From a bacterium (GTDB lineage: Bacteria > SZUA-79 > Acidulodesulfobacterales > Acidulodesulfobacteraceae), in assembly GCA_021784835.1 (NCBI GenBank), contig JAJYHI010000038.1, forward strand, positions 1 through 12,588: a DNA stretch of 12,588 nucleotides. The letters run 5' to 3'. Within the stretch, counting starts at the first letter, position 1. Every line of letters begins with the position of its first letter. A program made the translations under genes and the position numbers. The notes under the pieces were generated by a model. The model did not search any database and had not been told where the DNA came from. It saw only the letters and a program-made list of their open reading frames with translations. Positions 5,807-12,357 of the stretch are shown piece after piece.

Positions 5807-6559
5807 TTATTCGTCTAACCAGGGATTTTCTTCGACTTCTATAATATCGCCGGCGTGGTCTTCGGAAATTATTCTGTTCCTTCCTCTTTTTTTTGCTTCG
5901 TAAAGAAGATCGTCCAATCGTTTCAAAAGTCCTGTCGGGTTGCTATCAAACTCTGTTCTGTAAAAAGTAACTCCCATACTGACGGTTACTTTTTTTATAT
6001 CTTTTGTTTTAACGTTTAAAACCATCTGCTTAATTTTTCTCGCCACGTCCAATGCGCTCGTTATTTCGGTAGAAGGAAGGCAAAGTATAAACTCTTCCCC
6101 TCCAAATCTTGACGCAATGTCGGTTTTTCTGGTATTTGATTTTAATATATTTGAAATCTCTTTTAAAACTATGTCTCCTTTATCGTGTCCGTATGTATCG
6201 TTTATTTTTTTAAAGTGGTCTATGTCGCACATAATTAACGTCAGCGGAATACCGTATCTTGAACTTTGATTGAATATATTTTCATAAAACATGTCGAAAT
6301 ATCTTCTGTTATAAAGACCGGTAAGCCCGTCGGTCAAAGCCATATTTTCGAGGTCTTGATCGAATATTTTTTTCTTAAACTTTATTACAATTGCAAATAA
6401 GGCTAAGGTTAAAATAAATATAAACGGCTCTGTATATAAAATAATGCTTGAATTATTAGCCGATATATTTATAAAATTAATAATTAAAACTATAGCGGTC
6501 GATATAATCTGTAAAAAAATCAGCGAAATTATAACATAATAATATCGTCTCTTATCCAT
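5807..6559 (-). CDS. Membrane-anchored diguanylate cyclase (GGDEF)
   Basis: A 250-residue protein that should make cyclic di-GMP from two GTP. Two transmembrane helices at about 8-30 and 41-61 with a short periplasmic loop form a minimal sensor region. The GGDEF domain spans about 72-232: DGLTGLYNRRYF (77-88), DIDHFKKINDTYGHDKGD (112-129), and an intact GGEEF active site at 153-157. An RxxD inhibitory site (R144-D147) sits exactly five residues before it, so product feedback is likely. The Mg-binding and catalytic residues look complete. An acidic tail (231-250) follows. No Shine-Dalgarno precedes the ATG. It lies 67 bp upstream of cheV on the same strand, which suggests linked control of motility or attachment; this is inferred from position. 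Confidence 0.93.
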   Translation of the reverse strand: MDKRRYYYVIISLIFLQIISTAIVLIINFINISANNSSIILYTEPFIFILTLALFAIVIKFKKKIFDQDLENMALTDGLTGLYNRRYFDMFYENIFNQSSRYGIPLTLIMCDIDHFKKINDTYGHDKGDIVLKEISNILKSNTRKTDIASRFGGEEFILCLPSTEITSALDVARKIKQMVLNVKTKDIKKVTVSMGVTFYRTEFDSNPTGLLKRLDDLLYEAKKRGRNRIISEDHAGDIIEVEENPWLDE

Positions 6560-6712
6560 AATATTTTTAATTATTTTTTATAAAACTTAAATTATCTTAA
6601 AAGCATTTATCAAATTTTATATTTTTTTATAAATTATTACAATTTATTTTTTCACCTTTTTTAGCTTTTGCCGTCTAAATTTTAAACCGGATATTTTTAT
6701 TATTTTACCTTT

Positions 6713-7069
6713 ATGACGAAATTAAACAAGCATTCCGAAACCGCTCTTGAAAATATAATTGTTTTAATATTTATTTTCGTTCTTGCGGTTATAATAATAA
6801 ACAGGTATTACGTCTATGTCAAATTAGCAAAAAAAACAGAATATGTCCAAGAAATCCAGGAATTAAACCTTGCATTGATTTCATACAGAATAAAATATAA
6901 AAAATTTCCCAAAAATCTTTCCGTTTTAATTAAAAAAGGCTATATCAAAAACATTAAAACCGATAAGGACGGCTATCCGCTTTCGCCTTTTAATAAAAGA
7001 TTTATTTACGCCAGAAAATACGGGAGAGTGTATAACCCAACTTCGCCAATAAAGTCTAAAAACCCTTGA
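6713..7069 (+). CDS. Pseudopilin-like membrane protein (GspG-like)
   Basis: A 118-residue protein with one N-terminal helix (about 14-32) preceded by a short basic/polar leader, then a soluble domain. The layout resembles type II secretion/type IV pilus pseudopilins: SETALE (8-13) aligns with the G-FTLIE cleavage motif with the key Glu at 13. A helix with YRIKYKKFPKNLSVLI (58-73) resembles the GspG YxxxxGxYPxxLxxL segment, and DKDGYPLSPF (84-93) resembles the DPWGxPY segment. The expected Gly before the cut is replaced by Ser8, so processing by prepilin peptidase is uncertain. The soluble part is short and ends in a basic tail. There is no Shine-Dalgarno. A TTGCCG/TATTTT pair (6668-6697) would start transcription about 8 nt before ATG. 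Family assignment is by pattern only. Confidence 0.6.
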   Translation: MTKLNKHSETALENIIVLIFIFVLAVIIINRYYVYVKLAKKTEYVQEIQELNLALISYRIKYKKFPKNLSVLIKKGYIKNIKTDKDGYPLSPFNKRFIYARKYGRVYNPTSPIKSKNP

Positions 7070-7103
7070 TACTCCTATGTCTCATTTTGTATTAGCCTCC
7101 TAA

Positions 7104-7132
7104 TTGACTGGAATAAAATAAGACGCTATAAT
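7104..7132 (+). promoter_or_regulatory. Near-consensus sigma-70 promoter of the glpK leader
   Basis: TTGACT (7104-7109), exactly 17 nt, TATAAT (7127-7132). The start is expected near 7139, just before a ribosome site (AAGGG, 7144-7148) and a short ORF. It is one of the two strongest promoter matches in the window (with 11102-11129). Confidence 0.7.
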
Positions 7133-7156
7133 TAAGTCAATCGAAGGGTAAAAAAA

Positions 7157-7183
7157 ATGGGATTAAATTTAAGGAGTAGCTAA
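7157..7183 (+). CDS. Possible 8-residue leader peptide upstream of glpK
   Basis: The ORF encodes MGLNLRSS and stops at TAA 7181-7183. AAGGG at 7144-7148 sits 8 nt before the ATG, and the predicted transcript start lies only about 18 nt upstream, so ribosomes would plausibly load here. Its stop overlaps the next ATA codon by one base (TAATA). Nothing about its sequence matches a known attenuator peptide. It is supported only by signal placement. Confidence 0.3.
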   Translation: MGLNLRSS

Positions 7184-7296
7184 TACATTTAAAATTCAAT
7201 TGCGAAGTTTCTAACGATGAGATTGAGTACGCATCCTTTCAAAAGGTGAAGGAGCGAACTTTAGATTTATTAAGGATTATAAAATATAAGGCGTAA
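7183..7296 (+). CDS. 37-codon frame with perfect ribosome site but ATA at the start position
   Basis: Open frame reading (M/I)HLKFNCEVSNDEIEY and then an amphipathic, Lys/Arg-rich helix-like end (VKERTLDLLRIIKYKA), with a stop at 7294-7296. AAGGAG (7171-7176) lies 6 nt before ATA 7183-7185, the spacing expected of a real start, but ATA is a very poor initiator. The frame ends 14 nt before the preferred glpK ATG. It may be a small gene that has lost its ATG, a gene that truly starts at ATA through coupling with the leader ORF, or a fragment of a decayed element. I do not recognise the family. Confidence 0.3.
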   Translation: MHLKFNCEVSNDEIEYASFQKVKERTLDLLRIIKYKA

Positions 7297-7310
7297 AACA
7301 AGGGATGCTT

Positions 7311-8792
7311 ATGAAAAAGGCGGTTATAGCGCTCGATTTGGGCACTACCGGCAACAGGGCGATAGCTTTCGATAAAAACGGCGGACTCATACATTCTTCC
7401 TATCGCGAATTTCCGCAAATACATCCTAAGCCGGCGTGGGTCGAACAAGATCCGTACGATATATTAAATACGGCGGTTAAAGTTTTAAACGAAACGCTTG
7501 AACATTGCGGCTCTTACGAAATAGTTTCCTTAGGCATTACAAACCAGAGGGAAACCTCGGTGCTTTGGAATAAAAATACCGGAAAACCAGTGTATAACGC
7601 TATAGCGTGGCAGTGCAGAAGGACCGCCGGAACCTGCAAAGATTTATCCGAATACCGCAATCTTATAAAAGAAAAAACAGGCTTATTCTTAGACCCGTAT
7701 TTTTCGGCTACCAAGATTAAATGGGTGTTAGATAATGTCGGCGGGGCGAAAAATATTGCGGAAAAAGGAGAATTGCTTTTTGGAACGGTGGACAGCTGGG
7801 TCCTTTGGAATCTGACCGGCGGTTCCGTTCACGCCACGGATGCTTCAAACGCTTCCAGAACGCTTTTGTATAATATAAATACCTTAAAATACGACGAAGA
7901 ACTTCTTAAAATATTCGAAGTCAAAGAATCAATGCTCCCCTTGGTATGCGACAGCAATTATGATTTCGGCAACACCGAAAAAAAAATTACAGGAAAATCC
8001 ATACCGGTAGTCGGAATTCTCGGCGACCAGCAGGCATCCCTTTTCGCGCATTCAGGTTTTGAAAAAGGAATAATAAAAAATACTTACGGAACCGGACTTT
8101 TTGCAATGATCGAAACCGGAAACAGAATTTACGCCTCCGATAAATTAGTCGCCACCGTCGCGTGGAAATTAGACGGAGAAGCTCATTACGCCCTTGAAGG
8201 CAGTATTTTTACCGGCGGCGAAATTATCCGGTTTATTAAAGACAATTTAGGTATAATAAGTTCGGCGGCGGAATCTTCCGATGCGGCAAAAAGCGTTATT
8301 TCCAACGAAGGAGTATATTTCGTTCCCGCTTTATCCGGCCTCGGCGCTCCGTATTGGGACCCGGACGCAAGGGGGCTTATTATAGGATTAACCGGAGCGG
8401 CTAATAAAAACCATATAATCAGAGCAGCTTTAGAATCTTTAGCATACCAGACCAAAGACGTCGTTATAGAATTCGAAAATACTTTAAAAAGCGGATTCGA
8501 TTTATCGAAATATAAATTAAGAGTTGACGGCAAGGCAAGCGAGAACGATTTTTTAATGCAGTTTCAATCCGATATTTTAAATATGGTCGTCGAAAAAGCA
8601 GGTTTTACCGAAATGACGGCTTTCGGAATAGCCGGACTCAGCGCCGTAAGCACTGGTTTTTGGACTGACGCGATGTTCCGGAGATTCAAAAAAACCGAAA
8701 AAATATATAACCCGCAAATCGGCTATAATGCCGGAAACGCTTTGTACGCAAAATGGCGCGAAGCCGTTTTAAAATCTTTAAAGTGGGTATAA
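7311..8792 (+). CDS. glpK: Glycerol kinase (FGGY family)
   Basis: Phosphorylates glycerol to sn-glycerol 3-phosphate with ATP in the cytoplasm. Numbered from ATG 7311 (493 residues), the marks are ALDLGTTGNR (7-16), WVEQDP (43-48), NQRET (78-82) with the glycerol-binding Arg80-Glu81, Tyr130 in LDPYFSATK, and HATDASNASRTLLYN (174-188). The catalytic base Asp239 lies in GDQQ. SGLGAPYWDPDARG (342-355) and LRVDG...MQFQSDI (403-422) follow. ATG 7311 is preferred over 7305 because AGGG (7301-7304) lies 6 nt before it. Differences from common GlpK are Leu10 for the usual Gln after the first Asp and Lys408 for the second Gly of the C-terminal DGG motif. Another FGGY sugar kinase is possible but the glycerol-site residues fit GlpK. 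No glpF or glpD is adjacent. Confidence 0.9.
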   Translation: MKKAVIALDLGTTGNRAIAFDKNGGLIHSSYREFPQIHPKPAWVEQDPYDILNTAVKVLNETLEHCGSYEIVSLGITNQRETSVLWNKNTGKPVYNAIAWQCRRTAGTCKDLSEYRNLIKEKTGLFLDPYFSATKIKWVLDNVGGAKNIAEKGELLFGTVDSWVLWNLTGGSVHATDASNASRTLLYNINTLKYDEELLKIFEVKESMLPLVCDSNYDFGNTEKKITGKSIPVVGILGDQQASLFAHSGFEKGIIKNTYGTGLFAMIETGNRIYASDKLVATVAWKLDGEAHYALEGSIFTGGEIIRFIKDNLGIISSAAESSDAAKSVISNEGVYFVPALSGLGAPYWDPDARGLIIGLTGAANKNHIIRAALESLAYQTKDVVIEFENTLKSGFDLSKYKLRVDGKASENDFLMQFQSDILNMVVEKAGFTEMTAFGIAGLSAVSTGFWTDAMFRRFKKTEKIYNPQIGYNAGNALYAKWREAVLKSLKWV

Positions 8793-9244
8793 TTCTATTA
8801 CTTAAATAATGCTTGAAGATTAAAAAATGAGATAAAATAAATGTAAATTTATAAACAGTTTTGCATTGTTCTCATTTATCTGTTTTTTGTAAAGAGATTT
8901 GATCCCCTTGCGCATTTAAATTTGCTCCCTATATTTAATCTCTTGAATAAAATACTTTTCGCACCCTTTTATAATTTTACCGGCAGTTGCATATTTCTGT
9001 TTCACTGGACACCGATTTAAAATTAGTTAAAACGCCGAACGAAAAGTAATGTCGTTATAATTATAACATATTTTTATTTATGCTTTATAATGCCATTTAA
9101 GCTTTGAATTCAATCAAAAACTAAATTAGAATTGACAATATATAAGAAGTATCGTCGTTTGATAAAAAAATACGAGGTCTATATCGGAAGTATCAGTAAA
9201 ACTAGATTTGAAATATAAATATTGATAAATATTGATATATTTAG
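8793..9244. other. Gene-poor 450-bp spacer between glpK and the tRNA
   Basis: I see no convincing gene. It holds a weak terminator-like fold after glpK and a 37-codon plus-strand frame ending at the TAA near 9219, without an ATG or ribosome site. That frame ends in YEVYIGSISKTRFEI and may be a relic of a former gene. Near the tRNA there are short AT-rich direct repeats (aaatattgat twice, about 9217-9236). Confidence 0.5.
8825..8890 (+). terminator. Weak terminator-like region after glpK
   Basis: AAATGAGA (8825-8832) can pair with TCTCATTT (8870-8877), or AAACAG (8853-8858) with CTGTTT (8880-8885); a run of six Ts follows. Both stems are weak with large loops. Confidence 0.28.
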
Positions 9245-9321
9245 TGGTGGCGGTGCAGGGAATCGAACCCCGGACACTACGGATATGAGCCGTATGCTCT
9301 AACCGACTGAGCTACACCGCC
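9245..9321 (-). tRNA. tRNA-Met (CAT anticodon), CCA encoded
   Basis: A complete cloverleaf on the minus strand. The acceptor GGCGGTG pairs with CACCGCC, the D arm is GCTCAGTCGGTTAGAGC, and the anticodon stem TACGG/CCGTA holds loop CTCATAT (anticodon CAT). The T arm contains GGTTCGAATCC, and the discriminator A is followed by genomic CCA (9245-9247). It looks like an elongator tRNA-Met. A CAT anticodon could also be a lysidine-modified tRNA-Ile, and sequence alone does not fully exclude that. Confidence 0.9.
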
Positions 9322-9372
9322 AAGATTTAAATATTATAGCAATTATTTAAAATATCTTCAATAGCTTTAATT

Positions 9373-11064
9373 TTAGTTTTTGGCGTTTGAACCGGAAATA
9401 TTATAAATCGCAATATAGCTCTTTGGGCTTTTAAAAGGCGTTCCAGGATTTTCTACTATTGCATCCGCAAGATACGTCGCGCCGTTTTCTTTAAAAACTG
9501 AAAAACCGGCGCTGTAACCTACTACCGGTTTTATTTCCCATATAGGATAAAAACCTATCTTATTCCATGCAACGCAGAAAATAGAGGTTTTTATAAAATA
9601 GTTTAAATGATGCAGGAATGCTCCCTGTTTGTAATTTTTTAACACAATAATTTCAGGTTTCTTTTGAATATTGAATCCGCTGATCTGTGCCGGTATATTA
9701 TATATAAGTCCGCCTGTATATGAGGAACTTTCTACTCCGCTGAAAGATGGAACTCTAACTTGCAGTGGCGAGCCCCCATATGTTTTTGAGCCGGTATAGA
9801 TTGTTTTCCCATTGCCGTTAATGATCATCAAATTACCGGATTTTGACAGCGCAACAAGATATTTTTTACCGTTTTGCTTAAAATTTCCGTAAACCGTGCC
9901 ATAAAGGGTTATGTCGTTAAAAAAAGTCAGCATGGTTGATTTCGTTAATGAATTTGTGCTTTTATTAAATTTATAGATATAGGTATTCCCGCCGAACTGA
10001 CCTATAGGATAATAATTCTGTCCAGTTACATAATCGTTAAAATATCTTCCTGACGGCACTACCGAGATAGGCTTTTGTCCGACGATAACCCTTCCTAAAC
10101 CTGGCATATTCATAACCCTTAAAAATATGCCGTAATTCTTGGTCAGCTTTACAAGTTTTCCGTTCCTGTAAATTAGCATATACGATATAATCATACCTAA
10201 TTTTGCTTTGGTTAAAACTATTGCATTGTAATTTTTAGAAATATTATAAATTCCAAGATATATAACGTTAGATCTGACCGAAAGATTATACTGTGCGAGT
10301 TTTTTAAGATTTCCGTTAAGCGAAAGTCCGTACAATATTACCCTATGTCTTGTAGCTACTGCGGTTTGAATTCCGTTTTTTAAAAACCTGCCGGCAGTTA
10401 TTGCTTGAATAACGTATTTCTTTGAAACCGATTTCGTCATTCCTTCATTATTTTGGGCGAATCTTTTTATAAAAATAGAACTTTTTGCCCTTGCCTGATT
10501 TGAAAATGTCGGAGATACGGCAGAGACAGCAGGAACGGTTGGATGAACAGGCGAAACTGAAGATTGAACCGCATATTCGTTTGATTCGATCTCTTTTTTT
10601 ATTACGGCGGATAATTCGTTGATATCGTCAACTATAAAGTTTACGCCGAGCGCACTAATGTGGTTTCTGAATATTACCTGCCGTTTTGCCGAATCAAAAA
10701 TATTAGTCTGAATAATAAAAACGTTGCCTATTTTTTCTATTCTTCCATAGATAACGTATTTTGAATTAAAATGCTTAGAAAGGTTTAAAAGACTTGACGA
10801 GGAAAAATTAGCATGTGTTTTTTCAATATAAGAGGCAATATCGGAGTTACGTATCACCGCTATTTTTTTCCCGGCGATATTTGAACTTAAAATTAAAGGA
10901 ACGCTCTTTCCAATATATGCATATCTTTCATAGTTAGACGATATAATTTTATAGGGTAAAATTGAAACTTTAGCGATTGCAAAAACGTTTTTTTGAACCG
11001 ATAACGACGCAAAAGAAAAAAACAATACTAAAACTATTAATTTTAAAAATTTTTTTGTATTCAT
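9373..11064 (-). CDS. Large secreted protein with CsgG/TolB-like N-terminal domain and repeat-rich C-terminus
   Basis: A 563-residue exported protein. Residues 1-29 are a signal peptide (cut after VFA); no lipobox Cys is seen. Residues about 31-160 resemble the CsgG/FlgT/TolB-N type periplasmic domain: VSILPYKI, YAYIGKSVPLILSSNI, KKIAVIRNSD, KYVIYGRIEKIGNVFIIQTNIFDS. Residues 165-190 are a Ser/Pro/Val linker. Residues about 200-563 are repeated beta-strand segments (AVATRHRVILYGLSLNG, AIVLTKAKLGMIISYMLIYR, GKKYLVALSKSGNLMIING, PEIIVLKNY) that suggest a seven-bladed-type beta-propeller of the FG-GAP/VCBS kind. It is likely periplasmic or outer-membrane associated. AGGGG at 11070-11074 precedes the ATG, and a strong promoter lies at 11102-11129. 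pilD is upstream on the same strand and the tRNA is 51 bp downstream. Exact function is unknown; the domain reading is by pattern. Confidence 0.75.
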   Translation of the reverse strand: MNTKKFLKLIVLVLFFSFASLSVQKNVFAIAKVSILPYKIISSNYERYAYIGKSVPLILSSNIAGKKIAVIRNSDIASYIEKTHANFSSSSLLNLSKHFNSKYVIYGRIEKIGNVFIIQTNIFDSAKRQVIFRNHISALGVNFIVDDINELSAVIKKEIESNEYAVQSSVSPVHPTVPAVSAVSPTFSNQARAKSSIFIKRFAQNNEGMTKSVSKKYVIQAITAGRFLKNGIQTAVATRHRVILYGLSLNGNLKKLAQYNLSVRSNVIYLGIYNISKNYNAIVLTKAKLGMIISYMLIYRNGKLVKLTKNYGIFLRVMNMPGLGRVIVGQKPISVVPSGRYFNDYVTGQNYYPIGQFGGNTYIYKFNKSTNSLTKSTMLTFFNDITLYGTVYGNFKQNGKKYLVALSKSGNLMIINGNGKTIYTGSKTYGGSPLQVRVPSFSGVESSSYTGGLIYNIPAQISGFNIQKKPEIIVLKNYKQGAFLHHLNYFIKTSIFCVAWNKIGFYPIWEIKPVVGYSAGFSVFKENGATYLADAIVENPGTPFKSPKSYIAIYNISGSNAKN

Positions 11065-11101
11065 TTTATCCCCTATATTATATTTTATATATATTTTAAA
11101 T

Positions 11102-11129
11102 ATTTTAACATAATTTAACTATTTGTCAA
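11102..11129 (-). promoter_or_regulatory. Probable extended -10 promoter of the secreted propeller gene
   Basis: On the minus strand a consensus TTGACA (11124-11129), 16 nt, TAAAAT (11102-11107), with TG one base before the -10 (TGT-TAAAAT). Transcription would start near 11095, about 30 nt before the ATG. It lies in the gap after pilD. Confidence 0.65.
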
Positions 11130-11150
11130 ATGATCGTCGTTATAAAAAAA

Positions 11151-12080
11151 TTAATGCAATAATAAATTTAAATACATTCTGAATAATTCATTTCCATAAA
11201 AAATAAAAAAAACGGACGCTAACGATAAAAATGGACCGAAAGGTACTTTAAAATTAGAAATGCTTTCATGTAAAGATTCTTTTTGTTGTTGGCCTCTTTT
11301 AAATTTTAAAATAATAAATAATGCTAAAAATCCTAACAATGCTAAAACCGCGCCTATAAAAATCGTAAAAATTACGCCTTTTAATCCTAAAAATGCGCCA
11401 ATTCCGGCTATTAACTTAATATCTCCTCCGCCAAGTCCTTCGCGTTTTTTAATAAATTCATAAAAAAAAGCGATTAAGAAGAAAAATAAACCTCCGGCGA
11501 GAAATCCGTATAACGGAAATAAGAATGAGGTATGTAAAAGGAAAATATTTAAAATAAAACCTGAAATTATAAGAAGTATATTTAAAGAATCAGGAATGAT
11601 GCTGTGAAACAAGTCGATAAAAGCTATGGGAATAAGAATAAAAAGAAAAAATGCCGAAATAATCCATCTATCAAAAATAAAACCTAAATATTCTTTAAAA
11701 TAATTTACGTCATAAGCATTAATTGAGTAATAGAAAAAAGATTTATAAAAAAATTTTAAAAACAGTGCATAGAGCAGTAAACCGGTTAAAATTTCAATTG
11801 CAGGGTATATTATAGAAATTTTATTTCCGCAGCTTCTGCACTTACCTTTCAAGATTATATAGCTTAAAACCGGAATGTTATCGTAAAACTTAATTTTTTT
11901 GCCGCATGCAGGACATGCCGACGAAGGAAAAACTATGGAAGTATTATTAGGAAGGCGGTAAATTACGACGTTTAAGAAACTTCCTATCGAAAGGCCGATT
12001 AAAAAAATAAAAATAGAAACAATGACAAAACCTTCAAAGGAAAATAAAAAATTTACAAAATTCGTCTGATTTAAAATCAT
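11151..12080 (-). CDS. pilD: Prepilin peptidase / N-methyltransferase (type IV leader peptidase)
   Basis: An integral inner-membrane aspartic peptidase that cuts the leader of type IV prepilins and type II secretion pseudopilins and N-methylates the new end. GSFLNVVIYRLP (33-44) is the family N-terminal motif. The zinc-type pair CPAC (56-59) and CRSC (81-84) is intact, so the methyltransferase half should work. The catalytic aspartates are D156 (IDLFHSIIPD) and D220 (GGGDIKL). About eight hydrophobic helices are visible and the length of 309 residues is slightly above usual, due to a longer N-terminus and the 110-138 loop. The ATG lacks a Shine-Dalgarno and lies only about 25 nt after the rRNA terminator. 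gspO would be an equally valid symbol. A possible substrate-like protein is at 6713-7069. Confidence 0.92.
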   Translation of the reverse strand: MILNQTNFVNFLFSFEGFVIVSIFIFLIGLSIGSFLNVVIYRLPNNTSIVFPSSACPACGKKIKFYDNIPVLSYIILKGKCRSCGNKISIIYPAIEILTGLLLYALFLKFFYKSFFYYSINAYDVNYFKEYLGFIFDRWIISAFFLFILIPIAFIDLFHSIIPDSLNILLIISGFILNIFLLHTSFLFPLYGFLAGGLFFFLIAFFYEFIKKREGLGGGDIKLIAGIGAFLGLKGVIFTIFIGAVLALLGFLALFIILKFKRGQQQKESLHESISNFKVPFGPFLSLASVFFIFYGNELFRMYLNLLLH

Positions 12081-12104
12081 AAATAAATTTTAAGATTTTA
12101 TAAA

Positions 12105-12150
12105 ATAAAAAACCCCGTAATAATGTTTTGGTTATTTCATTATTCGGGGT
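12105..12150 (-). terminator. rRNA operon terminator
   Basis: On the minus strand the arms are ACCCCGAATAATG (12138-12150) and its complement at 12112-12125 with one bulged base, 13 bp, loop of about 12 nt. A T-run at 12107-12112 follows, then TATTTTAT. It starts about 9 nt after the 5S rRNA. Confidence 0.88.
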
Positions 12151-12159
12151 ATTTAAATC

Positions 12160-12271
<112 letters not shown>

Positions 12272-12320
12272 AAAACTTGTCTATAAAATAATTGAACGAA
12301 AATTAAGCAAATTAGTACAG

Positions 12321-12339
12321 GATCAGGCTTAAAAAATAA

Positions 12340-12357
<18 letters not shown>
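12321..12357 (-). other. Hairpin spanning the 23S 3' end and spacer
   Basis: AGGCTTAA at the 23S 3' end pairs with TTAAGCCT in the spacer over 8 bp (plus-strand arms 12325-12332 and 12343-12350). The outer GATC ends (12321-12324, 12354-12357) can also pair past a 3-nt bulge. It may guide 3' trimming or compete with the standard 23S end helix. Confidence 0.45.

Larger units (their letters stand above)
7088..7187. repeat. Nested inverted repeats around the glpK promoter
   Basis: The outer arms are TGTATTAGC (7088-7096) and GCTAATACA (7179-7187). They extend imperfectly inward through CTCCTAA (7097-7103) and TTAAGGAG (7169-7176). The inner arms ATTGACT (7103-7109) and AGTCAAT (7135-7141) overlap the -35 box and the expected start site. 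It could be an operator system, a small mobile palindromic element, or the ends of a decayed insertion. Confidence 0.6.

Noticed and set aside
7239..7448. Minus-strand frame overlapping the glpK start
   Set aside because: It covers the glpK N-terminus in antisense and lacks start signals; it explains none of the leader structure.
8186..8533. Minus-strand 115-codon frame inside glpK
   Set aside because: Antisense shadow; the sense frame holds the conserved kinase motifs.
9213..9240. Short tandem AAATATTGAT repeats as a start of a CRISPR or iteron array
   Set aside because: Only two copies, very AT-rich, no regular spacers and no cas or rep gene.
9245..9321. tRNA gene as an attachment site of an integrated element
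   Set aside because: I found no second copy of the tRNA 3' end and no integrase gene in the window.
11260..11463. Plus-strand frame inside pilD
   Set aside because: Antisense to the conserved GGGD catalytic region of the peptidase; no independent evidence.
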